From contig DKCU01000045.1 in assembly GCA_002451555.1 (NCBI GenBank), positions 14,629 to 55,066 of the forward strand: a stretch of DNA of 40,438 nt, in the 5' to 3' direction. The DNA is from Candidatus Segatella albertsiae (GTDB taxonomy: Bacteria > Bacteroidota > Bacteroidia > Bacteroidales > Bacteroidaceae). Under the pieces are notes generated by a model. That model was not told the origin of the DNA and did not search any database. It was given only the letters and a program-made list of their open reading frames with translations. Shown here one piece after another: positions 1-5,961 of the stretch. The translations under genes were made by a program, and so were the position numbers. How positions within the stretch are numbered: the first letter of the stretch is position 1; each line of letters begins with the position of its first letter.

Positions 1-326
1 CCGTCGAGATGGTCGCACTCGTCAAACATCACAGGGCGCAGGGAGCGACGCTCGCTAAAGAAGTTGCGCATGGAGCGATAACTCTGCTGGTGCAACTTGT
101 TAGGGGCAATCCATACCCAAGCCACCCTCGAATAACGGCACTCGCCATTCATCGGGAGGTCACGAGTCAGTTCGTCGAGCAAGGTGCTCACCATCACCGT
201 CTTTCCTGCTCCCGTAGGAGCCTTGAATATCAGTCGCTGGCGGTCGTCAGGGTCGTTGAGCATCTCTATCATACGCTGCTTCAAGTCACGCACCGCTTTC
301 TTTTGATAATCTCGTAATTCTATCAT
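1..326 (-). CDS. Type III restriction enzyme Res subunit (helicase/nuclease), N-terminal part only
   Basis: The first 108 codons run off the left edge, so the C-terminal helicase motifs and nuclease are not visible. The protein opens with a Q-motif-like MIELRDYQKKAV and carries a Walker A motif, APTGAGKT, at residues 36-43. A DEAD/DEAH-like segment, MFDECDHLD, lies near the window edge. This is the start of the SF2 translocase subunit that works with Mod to cut DNA after ATP-driven communication between sites. The ATG is at 324-326; an AGGAGG ribosome-binding site at 335-340 overlaps the stop codon of mod (339-341), so the two genes are translationally coupled. The identity as type III Res rests on the motifs and on the upstream mod gene. 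Confidence 0.85.
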   Translation of the reverse strand, partial: MIELRDYQKKAVRDLKQRMIEMLNDPDDRQRLIFKAPTGAGKTVMVSTLLDELTRDLPMNGECRYSRVAWVWIAPNKLHQQSYRSMRNFFSERRSLRPVMFDECDHLD

Positions 327-338
327 CGTCGTTACCTC

Positions 339-2345
339 CTATTGTTCGTTTGTGAGAATTAGTTCTTCTTGTTCTTGTGTATCGCCATCAGTTTCCGATT
401 CGTTATCAGATTCCAGTTCGCTATCAGATTCTGGCTCAGCGTGATAATCGTAATCATCTTCAAGCGCTTCCGCCACAGCCTCCTTGTCTAGCTCGGCGAT
501 TTCTTGGTTTTGATTGAATTCGGCGATAGCCGCCTCGCTCACTTTCTCCTCAGGCAAGATATCCTTGTCATTCAAGGCTTGCAAGAAGGCATCAGGCAGG
601 GCGCAAAGGTCGATGACTGGTAGCACAGACTTGAACTCATCGTCGTAGGCATAAGGCCCATCGGCATAAACGTAAACCTTCAAAGGATGCTGCTTGGTCG
701 CAACCTCAGCTATCATCGGGACGATGGTGCTGACTACATTTTCATTGAGGATTACCAACATCTGTCCAGCCTCATCCTTGAAGTATCGCAACACGCTTTT
801 CTTGAATCTCTTTCCACCGAAGGTCTCTTGCTCTTGGTAAATGTCGTTCTTGATGCAAAGGAGATCTACGAGGGAAGACATCAATATGTGCTGATTGCGA
901 TAATTCATTGAACGCGATACAAAAGCTGTCTTATAATAACGCAGTATGTTGTTTGTCAAACCAGCTACTTGTTTACCCTTTAGCGTCGTATAGCCTTGTA
1001 TTACTCGCTTGTTTCGCTCATAGGTTACTTCCTCACATATACGTTTATCTATACCATTGCTATCTTTTTCTATACCTTGTACTAGAATACATTTACGATG
1101 ACCGCCATCCTTTTGATTTAATTTCATTGTTGATTCTAGAGTCGTGCCAGAACCAGCAAAAAAATCTAGAACGTAACCATCTTTAGGACAAAACCATTCT
1201 ATAAATAACTCTATCATATCTACAGGCTTAGGATTAGAGAATTTGTCCTTTTCCCTCAATATGTCCACCAAATGAGCAGTCTGTTCACTTCCCATTCCAA
1301 ATTCAGGTAATAAAGAGCATGGCGTAACCGCACCTCTAACTTTTCGGCATTTAACCTTACCTTTAGAATTAAAGAAAAATTCTATAACTTGCTGCCCTTT
1401 CGTATCAATAGTTTCATAACCATTGAACCAAGATTGCATTTGTTTTTTTTGTGTCCAACCCGCCTTTAAAGTGACAGGATATTTCGTTTTTCCTCCTTCT
1501 GCCTCTAAGACACCTTCTACTACTTCTACCTTTTCACTATCACCGTACCACCCTTGCAGTCTTGTTCCATCAGGAGCCTCAAATCTAACTCCAGAAGGAA
1601 AAGAGAAATCGGAAGCTGGATTTTTGGTAGAAATCTTCTTCATTGCACCAGCCTCAATCACTCCATCTGCAGTTGATAAAACCTTAGAAACATTCTTTGC
1701 ACATTTAGCATACACAAATACATATTCATGATATTTCTTAAAAATACCCTGTTGCTGAGAATGTTGTTTATTCCAAATTAAAGTCGATAAATAATTCCAA
1801 TTATCAGGATTAGAACTACTTTCAAATATCTCATCACATAGAAGTTTCAATTGAGCAAAGCTATACTCATCTATACTTATGAAAAGCACACCAGTATCAC
1901 TTAACAAATGCTTGGCTAACTTCAATCTACGTTTCATAAATGAAAGCCATTTTGAAAAACGATAATCGTCTTCATTAGACACAATCCTATCATTGTACGT
2001 AAAACCATCCTTTCCCGTATTGTAAGGAGGATCGATGTAAATAACATCTATCTTCCCTGCATGAGAATAAGAAAGGGCGGCAAGCGCATTGAGGTTGTCT
2101 CCCTCAATGATTACATGATTAGGCGAACCCGCTGGTGCGGCATCCAAACGTTTGGTTGCATCCTCGACAAAAACAGGAAGTTGGTCTTGCATAGCATCCC
2201 AAGCCTCTTCTGAGCTTTCTTCCCATACAAGTCCATAATGCGGTCTTTCCTCGATTGCCTCCAGCAACTGATGCTTCAAGTCCTTGTCGATTGCCAATTC
2301 CGCAATCTGCGCGCGCAATGCTTTCAAGTCTATTTTCTTCGCCAT
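339..2345 (-). CDS. Type III restriction-modification system DNA adenine methyltransferase (Mod)
   Basis: This 668-residue protein should methylate adenine in the recognition sequence and provide target specificity for the Res subunit downstream. The catalytic motif IV, DPPYNTG, is at residues 105-111. The AdoMet-binding motif FAGSG follows at 396-400, preceded by NPKPVDMIE at 371-379. Motif IV before motif I is the beta-class order used by type III Mod proteins. The roughly 280 residues between them hold the variable target-recognition region. The C-terminal tail (about 630-668) is very acidic. The start ATG at 2343-2345 is preceded by AGGGGA. An open frame ending at 2356, ten bases upstream, looks like the tail of a lost upstream operon gene. 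The protein looks intact. Confidence 0.93.
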   Translation of the reverse strand: MAKKIDLKALRAQIAELAIDKDLKHQLLEAIEERPHYGLVWEESSEEAWDAMQDQLPVFVEDATKRLDAAPAGSPNHVIIEGDNLNALAALSYSHAGKIDVIYIDPPYNTGKDGFTYNDRIVSNEDDYRFSKWLSFMKRRLKLAKHLLSDTGVLFISIDEYSFAQLKLLCDEIFESSSNPDNWNYLSTLIWNKQHSQQQGIFKKYHEYVFVYAKCAKNVSKVLSTADGVIEAGAMKKISTKNPASDFSFPSGVRFEAPDGTRLQGWYGDSEKVEVVEGVLEAEGGKTKYPVTLKAGWTQKKQMQSWFNGYETIDTKGQQVIEFFFNSKGKVKCRKVRGAVTPCSLLPEFGMGSEQTAHLVDILREKDKFSNPKPVDMIELFIEWFCPKDGYVLDFFAGSGTTLESTMKLNQKDGGHRKCILVQGIEKDSNGIDKRICEEVTYERNKRVIQGYTTLKGKQVAGLTNNILRYYKTAFVSRSMNYRNQHILMSSLVDLLCIKNDIYQEQETFGGKRFKKSVLRYFKDEAGQMLVILNENVVSTIVPMIAEVATKQHPLKVYVYADGPYAYDDEFKSVLPVIDLCALPDAFLQALNDKDILPEEKVSEAAIAEFNQNQEIAELDKEAVAEALEDDYDYHAEPESDSELESDNESETDGDTQEQEELILTNEQ

Positions 2346-2355
2346 ATCGGTTCCC

Positions 2356-2439
2356 CTACTCTTTTATCAAGTACTCCACCGACTCCCTAAGCAGAGAAGA
2401 TTGTTTATGTTTTGGATTGCTATGATAAAAAGAAAGGCA
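2356..2439 (-). pseudogene. Possible C-terminal remnant of a gene that preceded mod
   Basis: Immediately before mod, a minus-strand frame without stops encodes a protein-like tail that includes NPKHKQSSLLRESVEYLIKE. It ends with TAG at 2356-2358, ten bases before the mod ATG, which is typical operon spacing. No start codon or longer open frame is attached upstream; an in-frame stop occurs just beyond about 2439. I do not recognise the family. It may be the 3' end of a deleted third gene of the restriction operon, or chance coding. Confidence 0.3.
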
Positions 2440-2796
2440 TAGGAATCATATTACTTCTATATTGTCCCTGTCAATTGAGGCTCTGGTAAACCTATGAAAA
2501 CAAGGACAGAAGCAATAGACACCTACGCCAAACCTGCATATATAGAATAGCACAAAGCGTACCCTCTCTACATGAAAGGGTACACCTGTGCCATGTGTAT
2601 ATATTACACAGTGGGTAGACGCCCACCGCTGCCTCCCTCTGCTTTTCATATTCGAAATTTACCAGATTTCAATTGAACAGAAGAAAACGTCAGTACACGT
2701 CTTTCAATTTAAAATAGGCCAAGCCATGGACTTTGATCGGTCGGCAACCCATTGCCTGCCATCCACAGCAAGACATCGGCAAAGGTAATAAAAAGA
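2440..2796. other. Gene-free stretch between mod and the Abi gene
   Basis: No convincing gene is present in any frame. It contains a small stem-loop with 7-bp arms (2559-2565 and 2577-2583) and, at its right end, the A-rich flank GGTAATAAAAAGAA of the first hairpin repeat. The base composition is mixed and a few short protein-like patches appear on the minus strand, so degraded gene remains are possible. I could not assign any. Confidence 0.4.
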
Positions 2797-2841
2797 ATTG
2801 GGATGAGCAAGAAAATCAAGGAAATTCTTGCTCATCCCAAT
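2797..2841. repeat. Hairpin repeat, copy 1
   Basis: A perfect inverted repeat with 17-bp arms (2797-2813 and 2825-2841) surrounds an 11-base loop, AATCAAGGAAA. Read on the minus strand, the hairpin is followed by TTCTTTTTATTACC, so it can act as an intrinsic terminator. It lies 96 bases after the stop codon of the Abi gene. Two more copies occur at 4237 and 4854. Confidence 0.85.
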
Positions 2842-2937
2842 AAAATTATCATCTATTCTCTTGCTATTTACAATTATTTGTTGTAGCTCTGCAGCGTTGA
2901 TTCCCAATAGTCCCTGAGCTTGCTCAAACTATTGGGG

Positions 2938-3846
2938 TTAGTTTTGCCTCCAAAGTTCTTCACTCTCCCATCCTTCAGGAAATCCCATCGCAGCAGGATC
3001 GACTAGAGGAAATGCAGCCAACAAGTCTCTCAACTTCTGCCCCATATCATTGTTGGGTGAAATAGAATCCAAAAAGTACTTGATGATACAGAGGTTATAA
3101 TAAATACGCAATGGATTGGCAGGAAGAGTAATCCATGCATGAGTTGTCCTACGAGGAATCATAGGCAACATTGTATTTTGTTTATTCCAGACTCTAGCAT
3201 GATGACAACAAGCGTTTCTTGTCAATGTAATAATGGTCAACCAAGAATTAAAAACACGAAGTTGCAACCCAAAGCGTAATGCAACACGTTTTTGTATTTG
3301 AGTATTCTTTAGATTATAGAATATGTTGACAATTACACCCAAAGGAAGAAGTTCTGCTAGTATCCAAGCTGGAGGATATGGATTGGAATAAGTTTGCTTA
3401 AAATGAATGATAAATTCCTCATGAGATTTCTCTATTTCATGAGAGATTAGGCACTGAGTTTTTTGAAACTTATTGGAATCAACAAAATGTATTGCATTTG
3501 TCATCCAAAAGTTATCATTAAAAGCAGAAATACATTCGTCGACGATTGCTGTACGAAGAGCTATTTCTATCTTCTCTATTTCATTGAAAATGAATAGACG
3601 AAGTTTCTTATCGAAGCGATACAGCATCATCACCTGTCTAAAGTTAGAATCTGGTTTAAAAATATTGGCAGACTTTGGAACTTGAAGCAATGGGTGCATA
3701 TAAGCAGAAAGGCGATAATAACTAATCGTCTTCAGATATTGTTCTGCTTTAAAGGGATAATCAATAGCAAGACCTCTTGCCAAGAGTAATCGGACAAGAT
3801 CATCTGCATGTTGGTATTCCTTAAGAAATGGAATTAAATGGTTCAT
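2938..3846 (-). CDS. Abi family abortive-infection protein (AbiD/AbiF type, Abi_2)
   Basis: The 302-residue protein is predicted to act in phage defence by abortive infection, as a HEPN-fold protein of the Abi_2 family. The diagnostic segment is RNACCHHARVWN at residues 210-221, which fits the HEPN Rx4-6H catalytic pattern (R210, H215/H216). Earlier family signatures are visible at YYRLSAYMHPL (43-53) and YRFDKKLRLFIFNEIEKIEIALR (about 76-98). An open frame extends 16 codons further up, to 3894, but that start lies inside a hairpin. I therefore use ATG 3844-3846. The gene has its own promoter (3936-3967) and an 84-base structured leader, and ends before hairpin copy 1. It appears intact, unlike the neighbouring relics. 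Confidence 0.88.
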   Translation of the reverse strand: MNHLIPFLKEYQHADDLVRLLLARGLAIDYPFKAEQYLKTISYYRLSAYMHPLLQVPKSANIFKPDSNFRQVMMLYRFDKKLRLFIFNEIEKIEIALRTAIVDECISAFNDNFWMTNAIHFVDSNKFQKTQCLISHEIEKSHEEFIIHFKQTYSNPYPPAWILAELLPLGVIVNIFYNLKNTQIQKRVALRFGLQLRVFNSWLTIITLTRNACCHHARVWNKQNTMLPMIPRRTTHAWITLPANPLRIYYNLCIIKYFLDSISPNNDMGQKLRDLLAAFPLVDPAAMGFPEGWESEELWRQN

Positions 3847-3883
3847 TAAGGAATGGATAAGATTGTTAATGTATAAAAATAAA

Positions 3884-3930
3884 ACGACCCGCACATTTGA
3901 GCATCGTTGAGAGGCTTGGCGGGTACTAGC
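3884..3930 (-). ncRNA. Structured leader RNA of the Abi gene, possible abiF-type RNA
   Basis: From the predicted transcription start (about 3930) the minus-strand RNA forms an outer stem ACCCGC/GCGGGT (3919-3924 with 3887-3892) enclosing 26 bases, including CCTCTCAACGATGCTC, where a small inner pairing or pseudoknot is possible. It sits between promoter and gene. Conserved structured RNAs upstream of abiF-type genes have been described, from memory. The match to that class is my inference from position and stem layout, not from a covariance search. Simple alternatives are a leader hairpin or an attenuator. Confidence 0.55.
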
Positions 3931-3935
3931 ATTTG

Positions 3936-3967
3936 CAAAAGTACTAATTTTAGTCTAAACTGACAAA
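3936..3967 (-). promoter_or_regulatory. Promoter of the Abi gene and leader RNA
   Basis: On the minus strand there is TTTG (3964-3967), a 20-bp spacer and TACTTTTG (3936-3943), a full match to the Bacteroidetes -33/-7 consensus. The spacer is flanked by an 8-bp inverted repeat, CTAATTTT/AAAATTAG (3944-3951 and 3965-3972), that overlaps the -33 box and could be an operator. Confidence 0.75.
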
Positions 3968-4042
3968 ATTAGAAAGAGAATATTAAGATATTATAACTAT
4001 AAAGTATAAAACATTTACAAAAAGTATAAATATATAACAATA

Positions 4043-4153
4043 ATGACCGACGGCAAGGTGGTGAGAAAGGACTTAACCAAGCTCATCAAGGAGGGAGCCA
4101 ACGTGCCCAACTATGTGCTGGAGTACCTGCTCGGCATGTACTGCGCCACCGAC
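4043..4153 (+). pseudogene. Remnant of BREX Lon-like protein BrxL (N-terminal fragment)
   Basis: Thirty-seven codons from ATG 4043 encode segments such as GKVVRKDLTKLIKEGANVP and YVLEYLLGMYCATD, which closely resemble the conserved N-terminus of BrxL, the Lon/AAA protein of BREX phage-defence systems. The expected first dozen or so residues are missing or replaced. After CATD the similarity stops, and nothing resembling the AAA or protease domains follows. The frame runs on into the hairpin repeat at 4237. This is the only plus-strand gene trace in the island, and no other BREX gene is present. I treat it as a deletion scar. The family call rests on remembered BrxL sequences. Confidence 0.65.
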
Positions 4154-4236
4154 ATCCCAACAGATGGAAGGCATCTTCTCGGCTCTTCATGGCGGAATTC
4201 TATACCCTTACATCAACAGTGGGTAATAAAAAGAAA

Positions 4237-4277
4237 TGGGATGCGCAAGAAAATCAAGGAAATTCTTGCGCATCCCA
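4237..4277. repeat. Hairpin repeat, copy 2
   Basis: The arms are 15 bp (4237-4251 and 4263-4277) around the loop AATCAAGGAAA, identical to copy 1. One base pair differs from copy 1: A to C in the left arm and T to G in the right arm, so pairing is kept. The left flank again has GGTAATAAAAAGAA. On the minus strand a T-rich stretch follows the hairpin. It lies 30 bases beyond the end of the broken HEPN gene. Confidence 0.85.
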
Positions 4278-4307
4278 ATCATATTTGTTTATTTTTCTCA
4301 AAGAAAC

Positions 4308-4474
4308 TTACTTATGTGTAATCAAAGATTCCATATCTTTGATAAACTGCTCCACCTTCTCAAAATATGGTTCCAATACTTCAGTCGTGCCACCCCTTTT
4401 GCTTCCTCAAAACTCTTATAAGCTTTTTCCATCCTATAGTTTACAAGATCTCTACGCTGTTGTCTTTCTAACAT
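4308..4474 (-). pseudogene. Broken HEPN-domain toxin of an MNT/HEPN pair
   Basis: From ATG 4472-4474, which overlaps the stop of the upstream MNT gene, the frame encodes MLERQQRRDLVNYRMEKAYK, a typical HEPN-toxin N-terminus. After about 27 codons the reading shifts. In the next frame a typical HEPN C-terminus appears (EVLEPYFEKVEQFIKDME), ending at TAA 4308-4310. The span is 167 bp, not a multiple of three. Family members are usually 110-130 residues, so roughly 60-70 central codons, including the catalytic Rx4-6H site, are missing. The toxin is therefore almost certainly dead. Its original frame closes about 18 codons after the junction. Confidence 0.75.
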
Positions 4475-4806
4475 ATCACCACCCCTTCCCTCTCTACATT
4501 ATCAAAGAAAGGACTGCCTTTCTTGCTCTGCCAGTCTTTCATCGAATATACAATCGGATGAATCATCTGGTTGATTTGCCAACCAAGTTCCCAAAACGGA
4601 TAGGTATAATCGTCATGGTCTTGCTCTACGATCTTATCCTTGTTCAAAAGCACAAGGATGTCCCAGTCGGAATCTGCCTTGGCATCCTTACGGGCTCTTG
4701 ACCCGAATAGAATCACCTTAGCATCTTTCGGCATAATCGACACAGCTTTTTGCCGTATCGTCCTTAGTACCTCTTCTTCAAGATGTTCCCTTGTTACTGT
4801 CGTCAT
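4468..4806 (-). CDS. Minimal nucleotidyltransferase (MNT) antitoxin, apparently orphaned
   Basis: The 112-residue protein has the nucleotidyltransferase signature GS-x10-DxD: G35-S36 in FGSRARKD, D47 and D49 in SDWDI. In MNT/HEPN toxin-antitoxin pairs this protein neutralises the HEPN RNase by transferring AMP to it. The pair's usual overlap is preserved: the toxin ATG lies within the last codons here (4472-4474 against stop 4468-4470). The open frame continues up to 4887, but those codons lie in hairpin copy 3. I start at ATG 4804-4806, which has AAAGGA just upstream. With the toxin destroyed, the gene may be a surviving orphan or act on another target. Confidence 0.82.
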   Translation of the reverse strand: MTTVTREHLEEEVLRTIRQKAVSIMPKDAKVILFGSRARKDAKADSDWDILVLLNKDKIVEQDHDDYTYPFWELGWQINQMIHPIVYSMKDWQSKKGSPFFDNVEREGVVIC

Positions 4807-4853
4807 AACTCTATCCTTTAGTTTACTGCCGAAAAAATACGAAAAAGTATCGG

Positions 4854-4888
4854 GATGAGCAAGAAAATCTAAGAAATTCTTGCTCATC
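4854..4888. repeat. Hairpin repeat, copy 3
   Basis: The 12-bp arms (4854-4865 and 4877-4888) surround an 11-base loop, AATCTAAGAAA, a variant of the loop in copies 1 and 2. On the minus strand the hairpin is followed by TACTTTTTCG. It lies 43 bases after the end of the HU-like gene at 4932, so it fits a terminator for that gene, and it directly precedes the MNT gene. Confidence 0.8.
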
Positions 4889-4931
4889 GTTTCATATTTC
4901 GAATAAAATCATTCCACAATTATTGATGGAA

Positions 4932-5570
4932 TCACTCTTTCCGCTTCACCCACACCTTATGGCTGCCGCTTCCTTTCGACTGAATAGGCGAAGCCTCTTC
5001 GGTTGTAATCGCTTTCAGTTCGAGCGAGGCGGCGGTGCGGCTCAGATTGTTGATGTAGGCATAATCGCCGAGGGTGAGCACGCCATTATCCTCTATCACT
5101 TTCAGGGCACGGGCGATGCGTTCTTCCTTGGAATAGAGTTGCTTGCGGATGACCTTCACGCCACTCATGTCTCGCTCCAAGTCGCTATCAGTCTCTCGCT
5201 TCAATGCCTTTACCAATTCGGGGGAAGCACTGAAGTTGACATCCCTCACCCCCACCTTGCGATACGTCATCTTGTCATCGTCACCTTGCATCTCCGTAGG
5301 CTTGTTGTCCTCGAAGCCGAGTGACAGGGAGAAGGTGCCGAGACCTTCGAGATTCACATTGTACCCCATGGAGAGCATGCGAATGAGCATATCCTCCACA
5401 TCCATCAGCACAGCCTCAGTGGTGCTGGGCGAGATGCCACGATGATAGAATTGCATTTTCTCGATGAACTCTTTTCTGGAAAGAGTGCGATTGGTCACCA
5501 TCTTGGGATAGACCTTTCGCTTACCCGTATTATGCACATCAGCCATCTCTTGCAATTTGTACTTAGCCAT
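4932..5570 (-). CDS. HU-family DNA-binding protein with C-terminal extension
   Basis: The 212-residue protein begins with an IHF/HU-like domain (about residues 1-125): the stretch TLSRKEFIEKM, helix SPSTTEAVLMDVEDML, and the beta-arm entry VNLEGLGTFSLSLGF. About 85 residues follow that look like a small helical or winged-helix module (ERIARALKVIEDNGVLTLGDYAYIN) ending in a basic tail. HU proteins of 140-220 residues with extra domains are common in Bacteroidetes and are probably nucleoid or local regulators. The start MAKYKLQEMA at 5568-5570 follows GGAAAGGAAAG. It is divergent from sbcD across a repeat-rich spacer, and hairpin copy 3 lies just after its stop. Confidence 0.8.
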   Translation of the reverse strand: MAKYKLQEMADVHNTGKRKVYPKMVTNRTLSRKEFIEKMQFYHRGISPSTTEAVLMDVEDMLIRMLSMGYNVNLEGLGTFSLSLGFEDNKPTEMQGDDDKMTYRKVGVRDVNFSASPELVKALKRETDSDLERDMSGVKVIRKQLYSKEERIARALKVIEDNGVLTLGDYAYINNLSRTAASLELKAITTEEASPIQSKGSGSHKVWVKRKE

Positions 5571-5664
5571 TTTACTTTCCTTTCCTTCTTGTTTAGATTA
5601 ATGATTTAGTTGGTAGCACTGCTCGTATTAAAAGACGATATAAGCAGAAGCAAAAGTTTTTTAA

Positions 5665-5776
5665 CCCTTAAGAAAACTTCGTTCAACAGTGCTAAACCGA
5701 CATTCAACACTACCGAACGCACATTCAACACTATTGAACCGACATTCAACACTGCCAAACGAAGTTTTCTTAAGGG
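5665..5776. repeat. 21-bp tandem array bounded by 19-bp inverted repeats
   Basis: Four 21-bp units beginning TTCAACA (starts 5682, 5703, 5724 and 5745, the last incomplete) are enclosed by a perfect 19-bp inverted repeat, CCCTTAAGAAAACTTCGTT (5665-5683) and its complement (5758-5776). Individual units are weak dyads of the form TTCAA-n-TTGAA. I see no target-site duplication. The whole 112-bp block could fold into one long hairpin, or could be a small inverted-repeat element. It lies between the HU-like gene and the sbcD promoter. Confidence 0.85.
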
Positions 5777-5845
5777 CAAAGATACATTTTTATCCTGTAA
5801 TAACCAAGACTTTTCCCAAGAATTATCACTTTTTCAAGCAAATCT

Positions 5846-5877
5846 TTTGCTTATCACAAATAAATGTACTAACTTTG
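5846..5877 (+). promoter_or_regulatory. sbcDC promoter
   Basis: TTTG at 5846-5849, a 20-bp spacer and TAACTTTG at 5870-5877 match the Bacteroidetes promoter form exactly. Transcription should start near 5883, giving a leader of about 80 bases before the sbcD ATG at 5962. Confidence 0.75.
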
Positions 5878-5961
5878 TGGTCTATAAGCGTCATGAAAGG
5901 CTTACACAACATGACAAAAGAAGCTCTATCAAGAGGCATCATCAAAAGAGACAATACGAGT

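Noticed and set aside
2704..2907. Small open frames containing MSKNFLDFLAHP in and near the hairpin repeats
   Set aside because: The shared peptide is just the translation of the palindrome; it recurs wherever the hairpin lies and has no independent coding support.
3847..3894. Upstream start for the Abi gene at 3894
   Set aside because: That start lies inside the leader hairpin and gives a hydrophobic N-terminus unlike the family; ATG 3844-3846 fits better.
4043..4321. A functional 92-residue gene from the brxL relic start
   Set aside because: Only the first 37 codons resemble a protein family; the rest reads through unrelated sequence and the hairpin repeat.
5682..5764. Possible CRISPR array
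   Set aside because: Units are contiguous 21-mers with no spacers, there are no cas genes nearby, and the same applies to the arrays at 23796 and 24577.
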